From the NCBI GenBank assembly GCA_021613335.1, contig JAJTWR010000383.1, positions 371,082-435,081 on the forward strand: a stretch of 64,000 nucleotides of DNA, in the 5' to 3' direction. Of this stretch, positions 1 through 10,179 are shown one piece after another; the stretch's first letter is position 1, and each line of letters begins with the position of its first letter. The notes beneath the pieces are model-generated. The model saw only the letters and a list, made by a program, of their open reading frames with translations, was not told the DNA's origin and made no database searches. Source of the stretch: Whitmania pigra (taxonomy: Eukaryota; Annelida; Clitellata; Hirudinida; Haemopidae). A program made the translations under genes and the position numbers.

Positions 1-42
1 ATATCTAAACAAAATTAACTTTTCAACATCGGAAGATTACAC

Positions 43-3000
43 ATGGACGTTGATTCTGCCCTGGCTCAAGTGGGGGGTTACAAAAGATGGAATCTGTTCA
101 TGTTTGTAGTTGTTGGCATGTCTTTGAACATTCCTGTTTGTTGGCATGGTCTCAGCATTGTCTTTGTCGGTGAGTTCAGTTTTGGTGGTGCAGTGGGTGA
201 AAAATAACATGGTAATTATTTTTATGTATCGAGATAACATTTGATATCAGTATCTAATCATAGCCACCCTTTTTCACATATTTGTAAACATATCTGTAGC
301 ATTACAGATTTGCAAGTGATTTGCTCACTTCAAATGATTAGAATTTCAAAATGTTAGAAGTACAGTATTTGTCGTTGGGATACAACACTCAAATTTTCGT
401 AACGTTATTGCGTCATTGTGCATCATATTTATACCATTGAGCAAATAAATGTAATAGTTTTTTCAGATAACTGGACAACTTGTAAGATTCATGCAGGTGT
501 CGTATTCGGATCGCTTTAGCAGTGGGAATTTCTAATAAAAACTCTCACTCATGGGGCTAAATTGACGGTGAAACATTAACACAATGCACTCCTCATATCA
601 CTGAGCATTGTTTGGCATTAGAAACAGTGTGCTTTAACTTTGTAAAGGCGCTTTGTAGTAAAATATAAAACCAATAAAAAATTTCAGCTGCTTTAGCAAG
701 TTGAAATCTCAAAGTACATCAAGTTACAACATCTGGGTTTTGTTAGATGATTTGCAGACAATATAAATGTGTTCCAAGTTTGAATGTTTCCTGAAATCTG
801 CCAAAAATATTTTATGAATAAAAGAATTTGCTTCAATTTCGAAAAAACCTGCCATTTGTAAATCACCATCTTGAGGTTAACGACAATTACATATCCCTTC
901 ACGGGACGTGAAATGAAACAAAATACATAATTCAAAGTGGCAAATTGAAAATTAAATCGTCATAAACTTTTGTTGCTCTTCGTTGTCGAAATATTATTAA
1001 CGATTTCACGATGAAAAAAAAATTATATTTCAAAGTTTTTTTATTTATTTCATAAAAATAGAGGGTGGCCTTCAACCGACAACCTGTGGCTCAAATTATA
1101 AGCAAGGTGCAAACGCCTCCTAACCCGACAAAAAAAAACGAAACAAAAAAATAAAACAAACCAAAAATAAACTCAAACATTAACTTCTCAGTCTAAACTA
1201 TAAATTCTGTTGGCAAAAAATCTGTCCAAGTTCCTTTTGAAATTTTCAACATCCTGTGACGTCACAACATCCTGAGGCAAACTGTTCCATTCTATAATAT
1301 TTGTTAGATATTCGTTGAGATCGCTGGTGGACATGCCAGCTTGGAATCTATTTTGAATGAAGAACTGATCTCTGGGGGCAGAGTTCAGGAATTTGAGTTT
1401 GATATCAAATCACTTCAAATCCGGTGATTTTTATATCAAATCATTCCAGAAAAGATTTTACCCATCACTGTTGATTTATAAACTTTATAAACCCTGCAAC
1501 TTCTGGTCTTAGTAAATCGAGATTATGAATAAACCAATATTAGTAAAATTAAGTAGTTTAATATTACAGCAGTATAGTAACTTATTAATTAATTAATTAA
1601 TGTAATGAATAATTACAAGTTATTAAATCCAATGCGCCTCAAACAATTCCTTTTACTCACTGTAGGATTAATCAAGCATTTATTGTTAAATCTTTTTATG
1701 ACGTCTTCAAATAATAAGCATTTTTTCTATTTACAGGATGGGAACCTCCACACACCTGCGTGGAATCAGAAAACGGGAGGAGTCAAAGAAACACCACAAA
1801 CATCGAACTTTCTCAGACGTGGTCAAATCTGAGTGAACGAAATCAAAGTCATTTTGATCCAAGATGTTACGTTGAAAAATACGATAATGAGACCGGTGAT
1901 GTTTCTGTGGTGAAATGTAAAAACTGGATTTTTGAAAACGGTGGTTACCACGCTATTGCGGAAGAAGTATGGTATTGCTATTTTCAGTTATCTTGAAACA
2001 AGCTTAATTTTGACTGATGCAACTTGATATAAGAAATTACTGATAATTTTGCTGATTTAAATTTAATGTCATAGACATCACAACATCAACTTGAATCAAC
2101 TTAAAACACAATTTGTTTTACATCATTGATTGAGCAGTAATTTCTTCTATTATATTTCCAATAGTGGAGTTTGGTCTGCGACTGGAACTACATGGTCGAA
2201 TTGTCTCAAACCCTGTTCCAAGTGGGCTCAATAACTGGGGAGTTCTTTTCATTCGTAGTGGACAGGTATGGTCGAAAGAAGGTCCACATCATCACCCACA
2301 TCTGCATCTGCATCTTCGGCATGATCAACGCTTACTCAGTAGGATACGTAATGTTCGCTCTGACCAAAGTCGCTCTCGGTATATTTGTAGCGGTAAGAAA
2401 TATATATTATATTATATTATATACCATCAGAATAATCAGTGGTTACTCGATTTCACACTTGATGTTTGCTTTCAGCAAAGCCTCCCTGGGATTTTACGTA
2501 GCATTGTGAAATATAAATTTGCTTACATTATTATTATTGTTATTTGTATTATTATTGTTATTACTATTATTATTATTATTAAAAGGAAGTATTTCCGTGT
2601 TAATTGTTAAATTTCTGTTTTTTGAGAATTAAAATTATTTTCTTTAGCTCAACGTCACCTCGGGTGTTATGCTCGTGCTGGAGTTCTTCGATGCCAGACG
2701 TAGGACATTGCCCGGTATTTTGCTTCAAATCTTTTGGACTGTTTACCACGTCATCTTGTCTGGATTGGCATATTTAATCAAAAGATGGAACAATCTACAG
2801 ATAACTCTCACGATGTTATCTGTCATCATGGCAGTCCTACTAATGTGAGTGAATGAACAATTGTTACACATTATTTTTTATTTTTTGCTAAATTTGTCAG
2901 CAGAGGACAGAAGTCATTTATCTGCTCACGACCCAATAAATAACAAAAAATGAGAAATAACATATTTTGATAAATTTACCTGATTATTTCCGATTTCACC

Positions 3001-5553
3001 TGATCAAATTAAAAACTAAGAATATATTTCTTAAAGACCAATACCAGAGTCACCTACCTGGTTGCTGGCCAGAGGTGAAACTGAAAAGGCAGAGAAAATT
3101 CTAAGAAATATTGCAAAATGGAATCGAGTAAAAGTATTCAAGCATACTTATTTTATTTGTAAATAAAACTCATTTACTTGTAATAGAGTTCTAGACAGGG
3201 TTAACATGCTCACATGCATTTTTAAAAAGTGAAGAATGTTAACAAATGAGCATTGTAAAGCGTCTCAATGCATTTGGCTGACATCACTTTTCAAATTCTT
3301 TGGAATGTAAAAGTTGAAATTGTCCTTGTATATGTATTTATTTTATAATTTTCCATTTCATACCAAAATGATTAGAACGGAAAACCTGTCATTAAAAAAT
3401 TAAATAAGTGTGATCGTTAATCAAAATGAACCAATCACTAAATTCAATGAATTTCATTTTTAGCTGGATCAACAGACGATGCTAGTCTCTGAAATCATGA
3501 AGCCCATAGAGAAAATTATTACTAATGACAAAAATTCTACTACATATGCAGAAAATGACATTATTTCAAATGATCTAGAAAAAGAAAATGGTGCAGCAGA
3601 ATTTATCCAGATTAAAGACGAATCTTTCATTAATCAAGAAATTGATAAAAAAAGGCAGATTTCAAAGTTCAGTCATCTTTTGGATCCAGTCATCTTTAAG
3701 TACCTTGTCATTGCCAGTTTGCTATGGTGAGTACGTAATAATTAGATTAGAAAAAAAGTTATTGTTGAAACAATATTCAAATTTGAATTTAATATGATAT
3801 CAGTCCTATTTAAATAATTTTAATTCCTTTTCTTAATTTCTTAATTTTGTAATTTTGATTAAAAGTTCTTGAGTCTCAATTAAACATCATTACCATCTCA
3901 GGATATCTTTCCAATTCCAGGTTTTCGAATTGTTTCGTGTACTACGGAATCATTTTGGCAACTCCAAGACTGGAAGGAGATCGATTTTTGAACTTTTTTC
4001 TTTTGGGACTAGTCGAATTTCCGGCCACATTTCTGTCTTTCATTTTTACTAAAAAGTAACTCTTTTGACGACCAATTTATTGACAACTTGTAGCTTGTGT
4101 TAATGTTTATTTTTAATACATTTTTATTTGTAGAATAGAGTAATTATGTCTTATATTGTAAATGTTTATATAAAATTCTTTTTAGTAAAGTTCATAGAAA
4201 TTATAAATTAATATTTCAAGGTTTGGCAGGAGAATGACTTGCTCGGCATCATTATTTTTGGCTGGATGTTCTATGGCTGTGATCATCTTCATTCCTAGAA
4301 ACCCATGTTTGCTTAATTAACTTACCCGTTTTACGTTAATGTTGTTTTAAACAGATTGTTATGACACATTTAGTCTGATTCTAACAATTTTAGCTAACTA
4401 TAAGGAAATTATAAAAAGAGAATTTATGTGGGGATAATGTGAAAATCTAAGCCGTACTTTGAGTTCTTATTTAATTCCCTGATATCTAAGATAATGTTAA
4501 AGGAAAACAAATTGGTAGATCAAGCATTTAATTCAGTTCAATCGCAGGTAACATAATGTCATTAAATCACGTCCTTAATGAATGGCCTTAGAATTTTGAT
4601 ATTTATGTAAAAATTCACAAAGTCTTTAGTTTTTAAAATGTAGGTGGATTAATAATTAGATGTTATTGATGTGAGTCGATGTGGAGTGTAAGTGTATTTT
4701 TAACAAACTTTTTCTACTTTCAGCGGTCACTATGATTTGGGTGAATCTGGTTTTTGTCATCTTTTCAAAAGGATTCGTATCAGCTTCTTTTGCCATAATG
4801 GTGCTCTATACGAAAGAAATGTTTCCCACAAACATCCGGTGATTACAATTTCTATTTATTAACAGATTAATAAAAATTACTAATTTTGTATTTTTTATAG
4901 AGACTATAAATTAGGATTTTAACTAATCTTCAGAGCTACCTGTTGCGGTGTGTGCCAGTTGTTTGGTCGCCTAGGATCGTTATCAGCACCAATGACTATT
5001 TACATGGTTTTTCTCATTTTTTACGATTGAAAATAACCCTCAGTTTTGTTTGTAAAACTAATTTCAAAGTAATCATAATGCAAAAATAACAGATTTATTA
5101 TTATATATTTGATTATATATCGCTATGGGGCGTGCAGGTTAGCCGAATGGGTTACGTGCCTGCATACGGCGGTAATGGCAACAGTCGTAATGTGTCGTGT
5201 TCGAAACCCAGCCTGCACTGCCGCCAGCGCCCTTGGGAAGGAGCGCTATATAAATGGTTACAAGAAGCGCCTCTGACGCTATGCATATGGCGCTATATAA
5301 ATGAAGTTACAATTACAATTACAATTACTAATAATATTAATTAAGTTTTTAACATTTTCAAAAGACCAAGACTGAAAATCTGTTCTGGGTTCCCAACATT
5401 CTGTTCGGTGTGGTGTCCATAATCGTCAGCTTCCTGCTTCTGTTTCTACCCGAGACCAACAACCAGCCCTTACCAGAAACTGTCGAGGACTGCCACAAAT
5501 CAAATGCCAACAAGTTCTTCAGCTGTCAAAGAAATGTTGATAAACATTACTGA
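43..5553 (+). CDS. SLC22-like organic ion transporter, copy A (11 exons, 579 aa)
   Basis: Exons: 43-169, 1737-1966, 2165-2392, 2648-2844, 3037-3133, 3464-3726, 3921-4055, 4221-4306, 4724-4838, 4934-5006, 5365-5553. Together they give 1740 nt, open from ATG to TGA. Seen: N-terminal MDVDSALAQVGG and first membrane segment (exon 1); a large extracellular loop with Cys residues and N-X-S/T sites such as NLS and NQS (exon 2); the MFS loop motif DRYGRKK at about residues 152-158; PESPTWL at about 264-270; a variable charged cytoplasmic loop (exon 6); later membrane segments; and a C-terminal LPETNNQPLPETVEDCHK. These are hallmarks of the SLC22 family (usually 530-600 aa, 12 membrane segments), plasma-membrane carriers of small organic ions. 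The substrate is unknown. Oddities: the exon 8 donor is CAT/GTTTG (T at -1), intron 3 holds a partial exon 3 copy, intron 10 holds a SINE, and a hAT element splits the 3' UTR. Expression is not shown. Confidence 0.88.
1015..1400 (-). mobile_element. LINE 3' end (CR1/Jockey-type), 5'-truncated
   Basis: Lies in intron 1 of copy A. Read on the minus strand it encodes a typical LINE reverse-transcriptase C-terminus: WNSLPQDVVTSQDVENFK followed by a short basic tail and stop. A 3' UTR follows and ends in a T/A-rich run near 1015-1060. Only the last part of the element is present, as expected from 5' truncation. The family assignment comes from the WNSLP...FK signature only. Confidence 0.6.
2436..2509 (+). 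pseudogene. partial duplicate of exon 3 inside intron 3 of copy A
   Basis: In frame with exon 3, the sequence after its donor encodes GYSISHLMFAFSKASLGFYV. This parallels the true exon 3 end (AYSVGYVMFALTKVALGIFV) with several substitutions. It lacks the 5' part of the exon and runs into a stop, so it is probably a diverged tandem copy of the exon tail rather than a usable exon. An ATT-rich microsatellite follows at 2521-2582. Confidence 0.6.
5127..5340 (+). mobile_element. tRNA-derived SINE, family 1
   Basis: A GC-richer insert in intron 10 of copy A. The 5' part looks like a tRNA, with an A-box-like TTAGCCGAATGGG and a B-box-like GTGTTCGAAACCC. A unique body carrying two GCGCTATATAAAT motifs follows, then a tail of ATTAC repeats. 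A close copy is at 28903-29092. Such SINEs are copied by LINE machinery and transcribed by RNA polymerase III. Confidence 0.8.
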
Positions 5554-5601
5554 TTTGTATGGTTATTAGAATAAGTTATTAATATTGATTTTGTTGCTAA
5601 G

Positions 5602-6336
5602 CAGTGATGGGCAAAATAAATCGCGATTGCGATTTGAAATGATTTGAATCGTGATTTAGGCAAGGTTGCGATTTGATTTGAACATTGTTGAATGCGATTT
5701 TTGCCTCAGTGATTTTGATTCGATTAGATTTGCCTTTTTTTGATTTGATTTGATTTGAAAAAGCAAATCATTGAAATAAAGATGGTTATATATTTTTAAT
5801 TTTGTAAAAATGGTTAAAAATTTAAGAATTCTATATCTTTGGCGTCCTCCCCGTTACATAAACATTGTTGTAGGTTACATGCTTTTGTTCTACTTGTAGC
5901 TTTACCGCGTTTTAAATATGTCCGAGTTAGATAGCAGGAAATATGGGATTTTAGCGAAATTTTTTATAGATAACCAAATGACGGATAGCTATTGGTGTAT
6001 GAATGATTTTTTTAAACGGTAATATGTACTGATTATCTATATGTACTGGTTATCAAACACCTCTTTTTGGTTTCAATAAATAAATAAAAAAAAATAATAA
6101 AACTGTAAAAATGTTGGCTGTTAAATTCATTGTGTTTTGCTCGAAAAAATTTGCGAAGATAGGGCAGCAAGAAATTTTCGGAAGATTTGATTTGATTTGG
6201 TATTTGGGCGTTTGGGATTTGATTCTATTTGGAATTTTTTGATTCTATTTGAGATTTGGTAGTTGAGATTTAAATCATTTTACAAATGATTTGAGATTTG
6301 ACCATTGAGATTTGATTTGATTGGTGCCCATCACTG
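5602..6336. mobile_element. non-autonomous hAT element (735 bp) with 8-bp TSD
   Basis: Terminal inverted repeats start CAGTGATGGGC and end GCCCATCACTG. The element is flanked by a perfect 8-bp target duplication, TTGCTAAG (5594-5601 and 6337-6344). The interior is dominated by variants of GATTTGATTTGA and has no transposase. It sits 48 bp after the stop codon of copy A and separates the coding region from the likely host poly(A) signal at 6375. It resembles the end sequences of the larger element at 28546. Confidence 0.88.
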
Positions 6337-6374
6337 TTGCTAAGACTACTTCACATTATTTTAAATGACGTGTA

Positions 6375-6380
6375 AATAAA
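6375..6380 (+). promoter_or_regulatory. likely ancestral poly(A) signal of copy A
   Basis: AATAAA in a context (GTGTAAATAAAATTTTAG) resembling the AT-rich segment after the exon 11 remnant near 18810. If the hAT insertion is removed, it lies about 78 nt after the stop codon. AATAAA sites inside the hAT may now be used instead. Confidence 0.4.
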
Positions 6381-7914
6381 ATTTTAGTACAAACACAGTA
6401 AAATCTGCTTGCATGCTTATATACCCTGAAGCAACTATTTCTTTGTTTGCTGGTGTTCACTCAATTTCTTGAGGGAATCCTTTATCAAACCATCTATCTT
6501 TGATTTTAGCACACAAGTAGCCTGTTTGGTAAAACCGTCCGAGCTGCACACAGCCTTAATGAGATGAAAAATGAGACATAGCTCCACCCCATAAACAAAA
6601 CTAGCTCCGCCTATAATGATTAAAAGTAAATATATATTTAATTAAAGGTTTACCGATATGTCGCGAGGTGTCTCTACTAAATTTTAAAAATTTGATATGA
6701 CTAGAAGTTTTTCACAAATGTACATTATTTTGAAGAATATACAAATATAGCATATATATATAGCATATTATCTATTAGAAAGTGATTGGGAAAAATATTT
6801 TCATCAGTACTTAGTAGTAGCAGCTTGCAATTCTAATAGTTTATGATGATATGATATGCGAGCAATGTTCTCTAATTTCTTATCAGTGTGCGCGATAAAA
6901 CTACAGTTTTGAGCGGCACATTTTCATGCTTGAGCTTTTTGGGTAGCACTGAAAAAGGCTGTTTTGGGACCCACAAGACAATATTTCCTCAGACGGGATA
7001 GTATTCCCGGATAAGTTCCTGGTTACGCTGAAAACAGGAGTACCTGTTCCCAAGGCTATGCCAAAGGAACTGATCCAGTTATGATTCTATATGAATGTCT
7101 GAGATGCTACGCATCCTCTTAAACTTGTCTTTAGCTCACCTCCACAAGTTCTCAACCACGTTTGAAGCGACAAACCTAGTGGTTCATTGTGGCATGTGCT
7201 AAGCCTATGACAGCCGACATAAACAAGAACATGCAGAAGCTTGTGTCGACAAAGAACAAATTCCAATGTGCCTCAAGAAGGAAGGAGGTTCTAATTTCCA
7301 GATTCTGAGTTGAAAAATATTCTCTGAATCAACATCTGTTTCTCTTTTAAAAAAAAACATCATCAGGTGTGCTCTCAGGAAGATGAAATGTCCGTCACAG
7401 TCTGCCCTGAGGAAAGAAATTAGATTCAAAACAACTCTAAGATGAATCCATGCTTAGCGATTATCCATAATCCGGCGATTATGGACATTATTTACATATG
7501 GATCTGCAAAAACTTAACACTTAACAGAATCTTTAATCAAATTTTATTTATTTCATTATTAATATAATAATACATATCGTTTCTTTTACATAACTAAAAC
7601 TAGTTAACAAGTACAAGTCATCTTAGTTATGCAACGGACCTTAACCAAAAAAAAAATAAATAAATCAAAGGCGATAGCCCCTCCGATTATCTCGATCCTC
7701 AGAACTAATCGCCGACTTTGAAGTGAAAACGCCTAATTCCCACAGGTTGGGGTTTTCAGTATTTATCTACAAAAAGAAACAATTGTAGAAATAATTTTGT
7801 TAATTGTTCTCAAGTGTAATAATAAGTTAGGTGATGATGATTACTATAAAATAAAACTCATTTTTTTTTATTTTTATCATACTTAATTTTTTAAAAATAG
7901 TCTAATAATGAGCA
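6381..7914. other. spacer without a recognisable gene
   Basis: No exon of the transporter family and no convincing open frame is seen here. A short stretch at about 7615-7668 (TTAGTTATGCAACGG followed by A-rich TAAATAAAT) matches a small insert at 24067 and looks like the 3' tail of a retroelement. The rest is unassigned AT-rich sequence. Confidence 0.4.
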
Positions 7915-8390
7915 TCATAAGCAGTGTAAGTCGGGTCTTCAGCAAATTCAGTCGTTTAATATTTTGCGGAATTGCACGGATATCATCAATGATTGGCATC
8001 TCGTTAACTTTCTTAAACTGAATCCGCAGATATCCGAAATTCATTGACAAACCCGCTCTCCTCAAAACTCTGTCGCATCCTCTTTCCATACACGTCGCTG
8101 GAACCCTTTTTCCTTCTTCTACAATCCTAGAATTTGTTATTTTTGATTCGCACCTCATCTTCCTGCACTTTATCTCCATCGCCGCCAAACACATGATCAT
8201 CCACCATTCATCTTCAACCAATCAATAGGTCATCAATAGTCAACAAAGGCTTCTCTTATGCCTCCCCTCGTAAGAGCCCACCCATCTCTGGAGCTCTTCA
8301 AGCGTCACCTGAAGACTCATCTCTTTAGGACTTCAAGGGACAACGAAAACACAAAGTCTTTCTGACGACATGCACATGGCAATATTATTG
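7915..8390 (+). mobile_element. degraded L2/CR1-like LINE fragment
   Basis: Forward translation near 7945-8035 gives INDWHLVNFLKLNPQ, matching the region after the YADD box of the fragment at 20640 (IQDWHLVNQLQLNPSKF). At 8262-8335 it gives VRAHPSLELFKRHLKTHLF, the usual C-terminus of L2/CR1 reverse transcriptases. The middle is deleted or scrambled, so this is a dead internal-deletion fragment. The minus-strand open frame at 7883-8221 is its antisense shadow. Confidence 0.6.
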
Positions 8391-8999
8391 TTATTACGAA
8401 TTTCATCCCAATATTAAGACTCTTCTCACAGGGTGTTGAGATTTTATTTATCAAATAAAATAATTGTAGAAATAGTTTCGTTAATTGTTCTCTAACTGTG
8501 TTGTGGGGCACTCAAAAGTTCTTTCGACAGGTGAAGTGGTTTCGAGATGAAATTGTTGGATCGTCAATAATTGTGGAAATTACTGACATACAACAGAAAG
8601 TATTTTAATTGAGAATTTACTGAGCAATCGATGGGCCGAAGCGAGTTGAGAAAGCTGACCACTGGAGTGATGAGAGAATCCGGTTATTGCTGGGCTGTAG
8701 CAATGTGTGTGCTATACGATGACCGAATGAACTATTGAATGATTCATTACTATACATTACTATTAATGAGTCACTTTTATGAAATAAAGTTGAATGTAAT
8801 TTTTGTAATTTAATGTCATTTCCAAAAGTAATGAATAATAAAGCGGATTTGTAGTGAGTCTGTAGTTAGTTTTCTTGTTTACATTGAATAATTTCAAGCA
8901 ACCAGCATTCGTAGAGACATCTTGAGACATCTCGATAAACCTCAAAACATTTAACATAGATTTGCAAACATTTGTGACATTTAAAAATTATTTGCTTGT

Positions 9000-9085
9000 G
9001 TTTTCGCTGTCCCTTGAAGTCCTAAAGAGATGAGATTTCAGGTTCAGGCTCCAGAGATGGGTGGGCTCTTACACAACCGCAATCC
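9000..9085 (-). mobile_element. inverted fragment of the same LINE 3' end
   Basis: Read on the minus strand, the sequence matches the C-terminal tail at 8262-8345 (VRAHPSLE, then CATCTCTTTAGGACTTCAAG and onward). The two copies therefore face each other about 0.7 kb apart. No coding capacity remains. Confidence 0.5.
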
Positions 9086-9396
9086 GAAAAATTCCGCGGC
9101 CGGTTTTCGCTCCGATTTGCCATTTGGTCCGTTTGGCATGTTTATTCAATTAAAAGAAAGGAAATATATTTCCTCAACTAACGAACTGTTGTCGAAAATC
9201 AGAAAATATGGATAATTTCGCTGAAAAACGTAAGTGAAATGCGCAACGATGTAAACGTAAACAAAGATAATAATTATTTATCCTAAATAAACGAAAGTGA
9301 TTTCATCAAGCAACGACACCTGAACAAAATTATATTCTACTAACATTTGGTAGTTAAACTTTGTAATTAATTACAGAATACTAGCAATACTAATCA

Positions 9397-9715
9397 TGGA
9401 GGTTTTAAATTAGAATTTCAACTAACTTTCAGAGCCACCTGTTGCGGTGTGCGTCAGTTGTATGGTCGCTTAAGATCGTTATAAGCACTTTAATGTTTAA
9501 ATGCTTTTGCTCATTATTCATGATTGAAAATATTTTCAATTTTGTTTTTCAATCTTATTTCAAAGCAATCACAATGCTAAAATAACAGATTTATTATTAA
9601 TATATATTTATAATGTTATCTAATTAAGTATTTAACATTTAAAAACAAATCAAGACTGAAAATCTGTTCTGGATTCCCAAATTCTATTCGGTGCGGTGTC
9701 CATAATCGTCTAAAA
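9397..9715 (+). pseudogene. decayed SLC22-like 3' end (exons 10 and 11)
   Basis: At 9434-9505 the sequence parallels exon 10 of copy A (CCACCTGTTGCGGTGTGCG...), with a TAA where CTA is expected. At 9650-9712 it parallels the start of exon 11 (AAGACTGAAAATCTGTTCTGG) and then breaks off. Upstream at about 9288-9390 is a block that recurs before similar remnants after copies C, D and E. It cannot encode a transporter. Confidence 0.75.
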
Positions 9716-9924
9716 CTGATCAGTTTAAAAAAATGAATTCAATTTGGTTGGTTGTCGTGAAAATGGCTATGCGACATTTGAACAAACTGAGAACTATTTG
9801 TGCAAATATTTTTGATTAATCATACAACATTATAACTGTAACTAAAAAACGTTGGATCTCAAAAAAATGGATCCATAATTTTATTTACACGGTTTTCGAA
9901 CTAACAACATATTTTGAACTTAAC

Positions 9925-10179
9925 CGACCAAGGCAAAAGCTCTTAATAAGGTTTCGACCTCTATAGGCAACATCTTTAAAAGTCTGAACACCTTGCGAAG
10001 CAGGTGGCTGTTTTGTTAGTTGATTTCTTTTTTGTTTTTATCGAAACTTTTGTGCAATTTTCACATGTAACGTATTTTCTATTAATAACGGCCTTCTCAA
10101 TATATTTTACAAATATCTTATAGAAACTTCTGAATAAAACATTTTGTTCGAATTTGGCATATATTTTGTTAGAACACTA
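9925..10179 (+). promoter_or_regulatory. conserved upstream block of copy B
   Basis: The ~250 bp before the ATG share ordered motifs with the upstream regions of copies C, D and E and of the pseudogene at 18116: a CTCTTAAT-like box, AAAAGTCTGAAC, TATCGAAACTTT, and TTTGCTATTAATAACG-like sequence near the start. Shared ancestry is clear; a promoter or 5' UTR role is inferred from position only. Confidence 0.35.

Noticed and set aside
7883..8221. 112-codon minus-strand open frame as a gene
   Set aside because: The plus strand carries LINE motifs (DWHLVNFLKLNP), so the minus frame is an antisense shadow.
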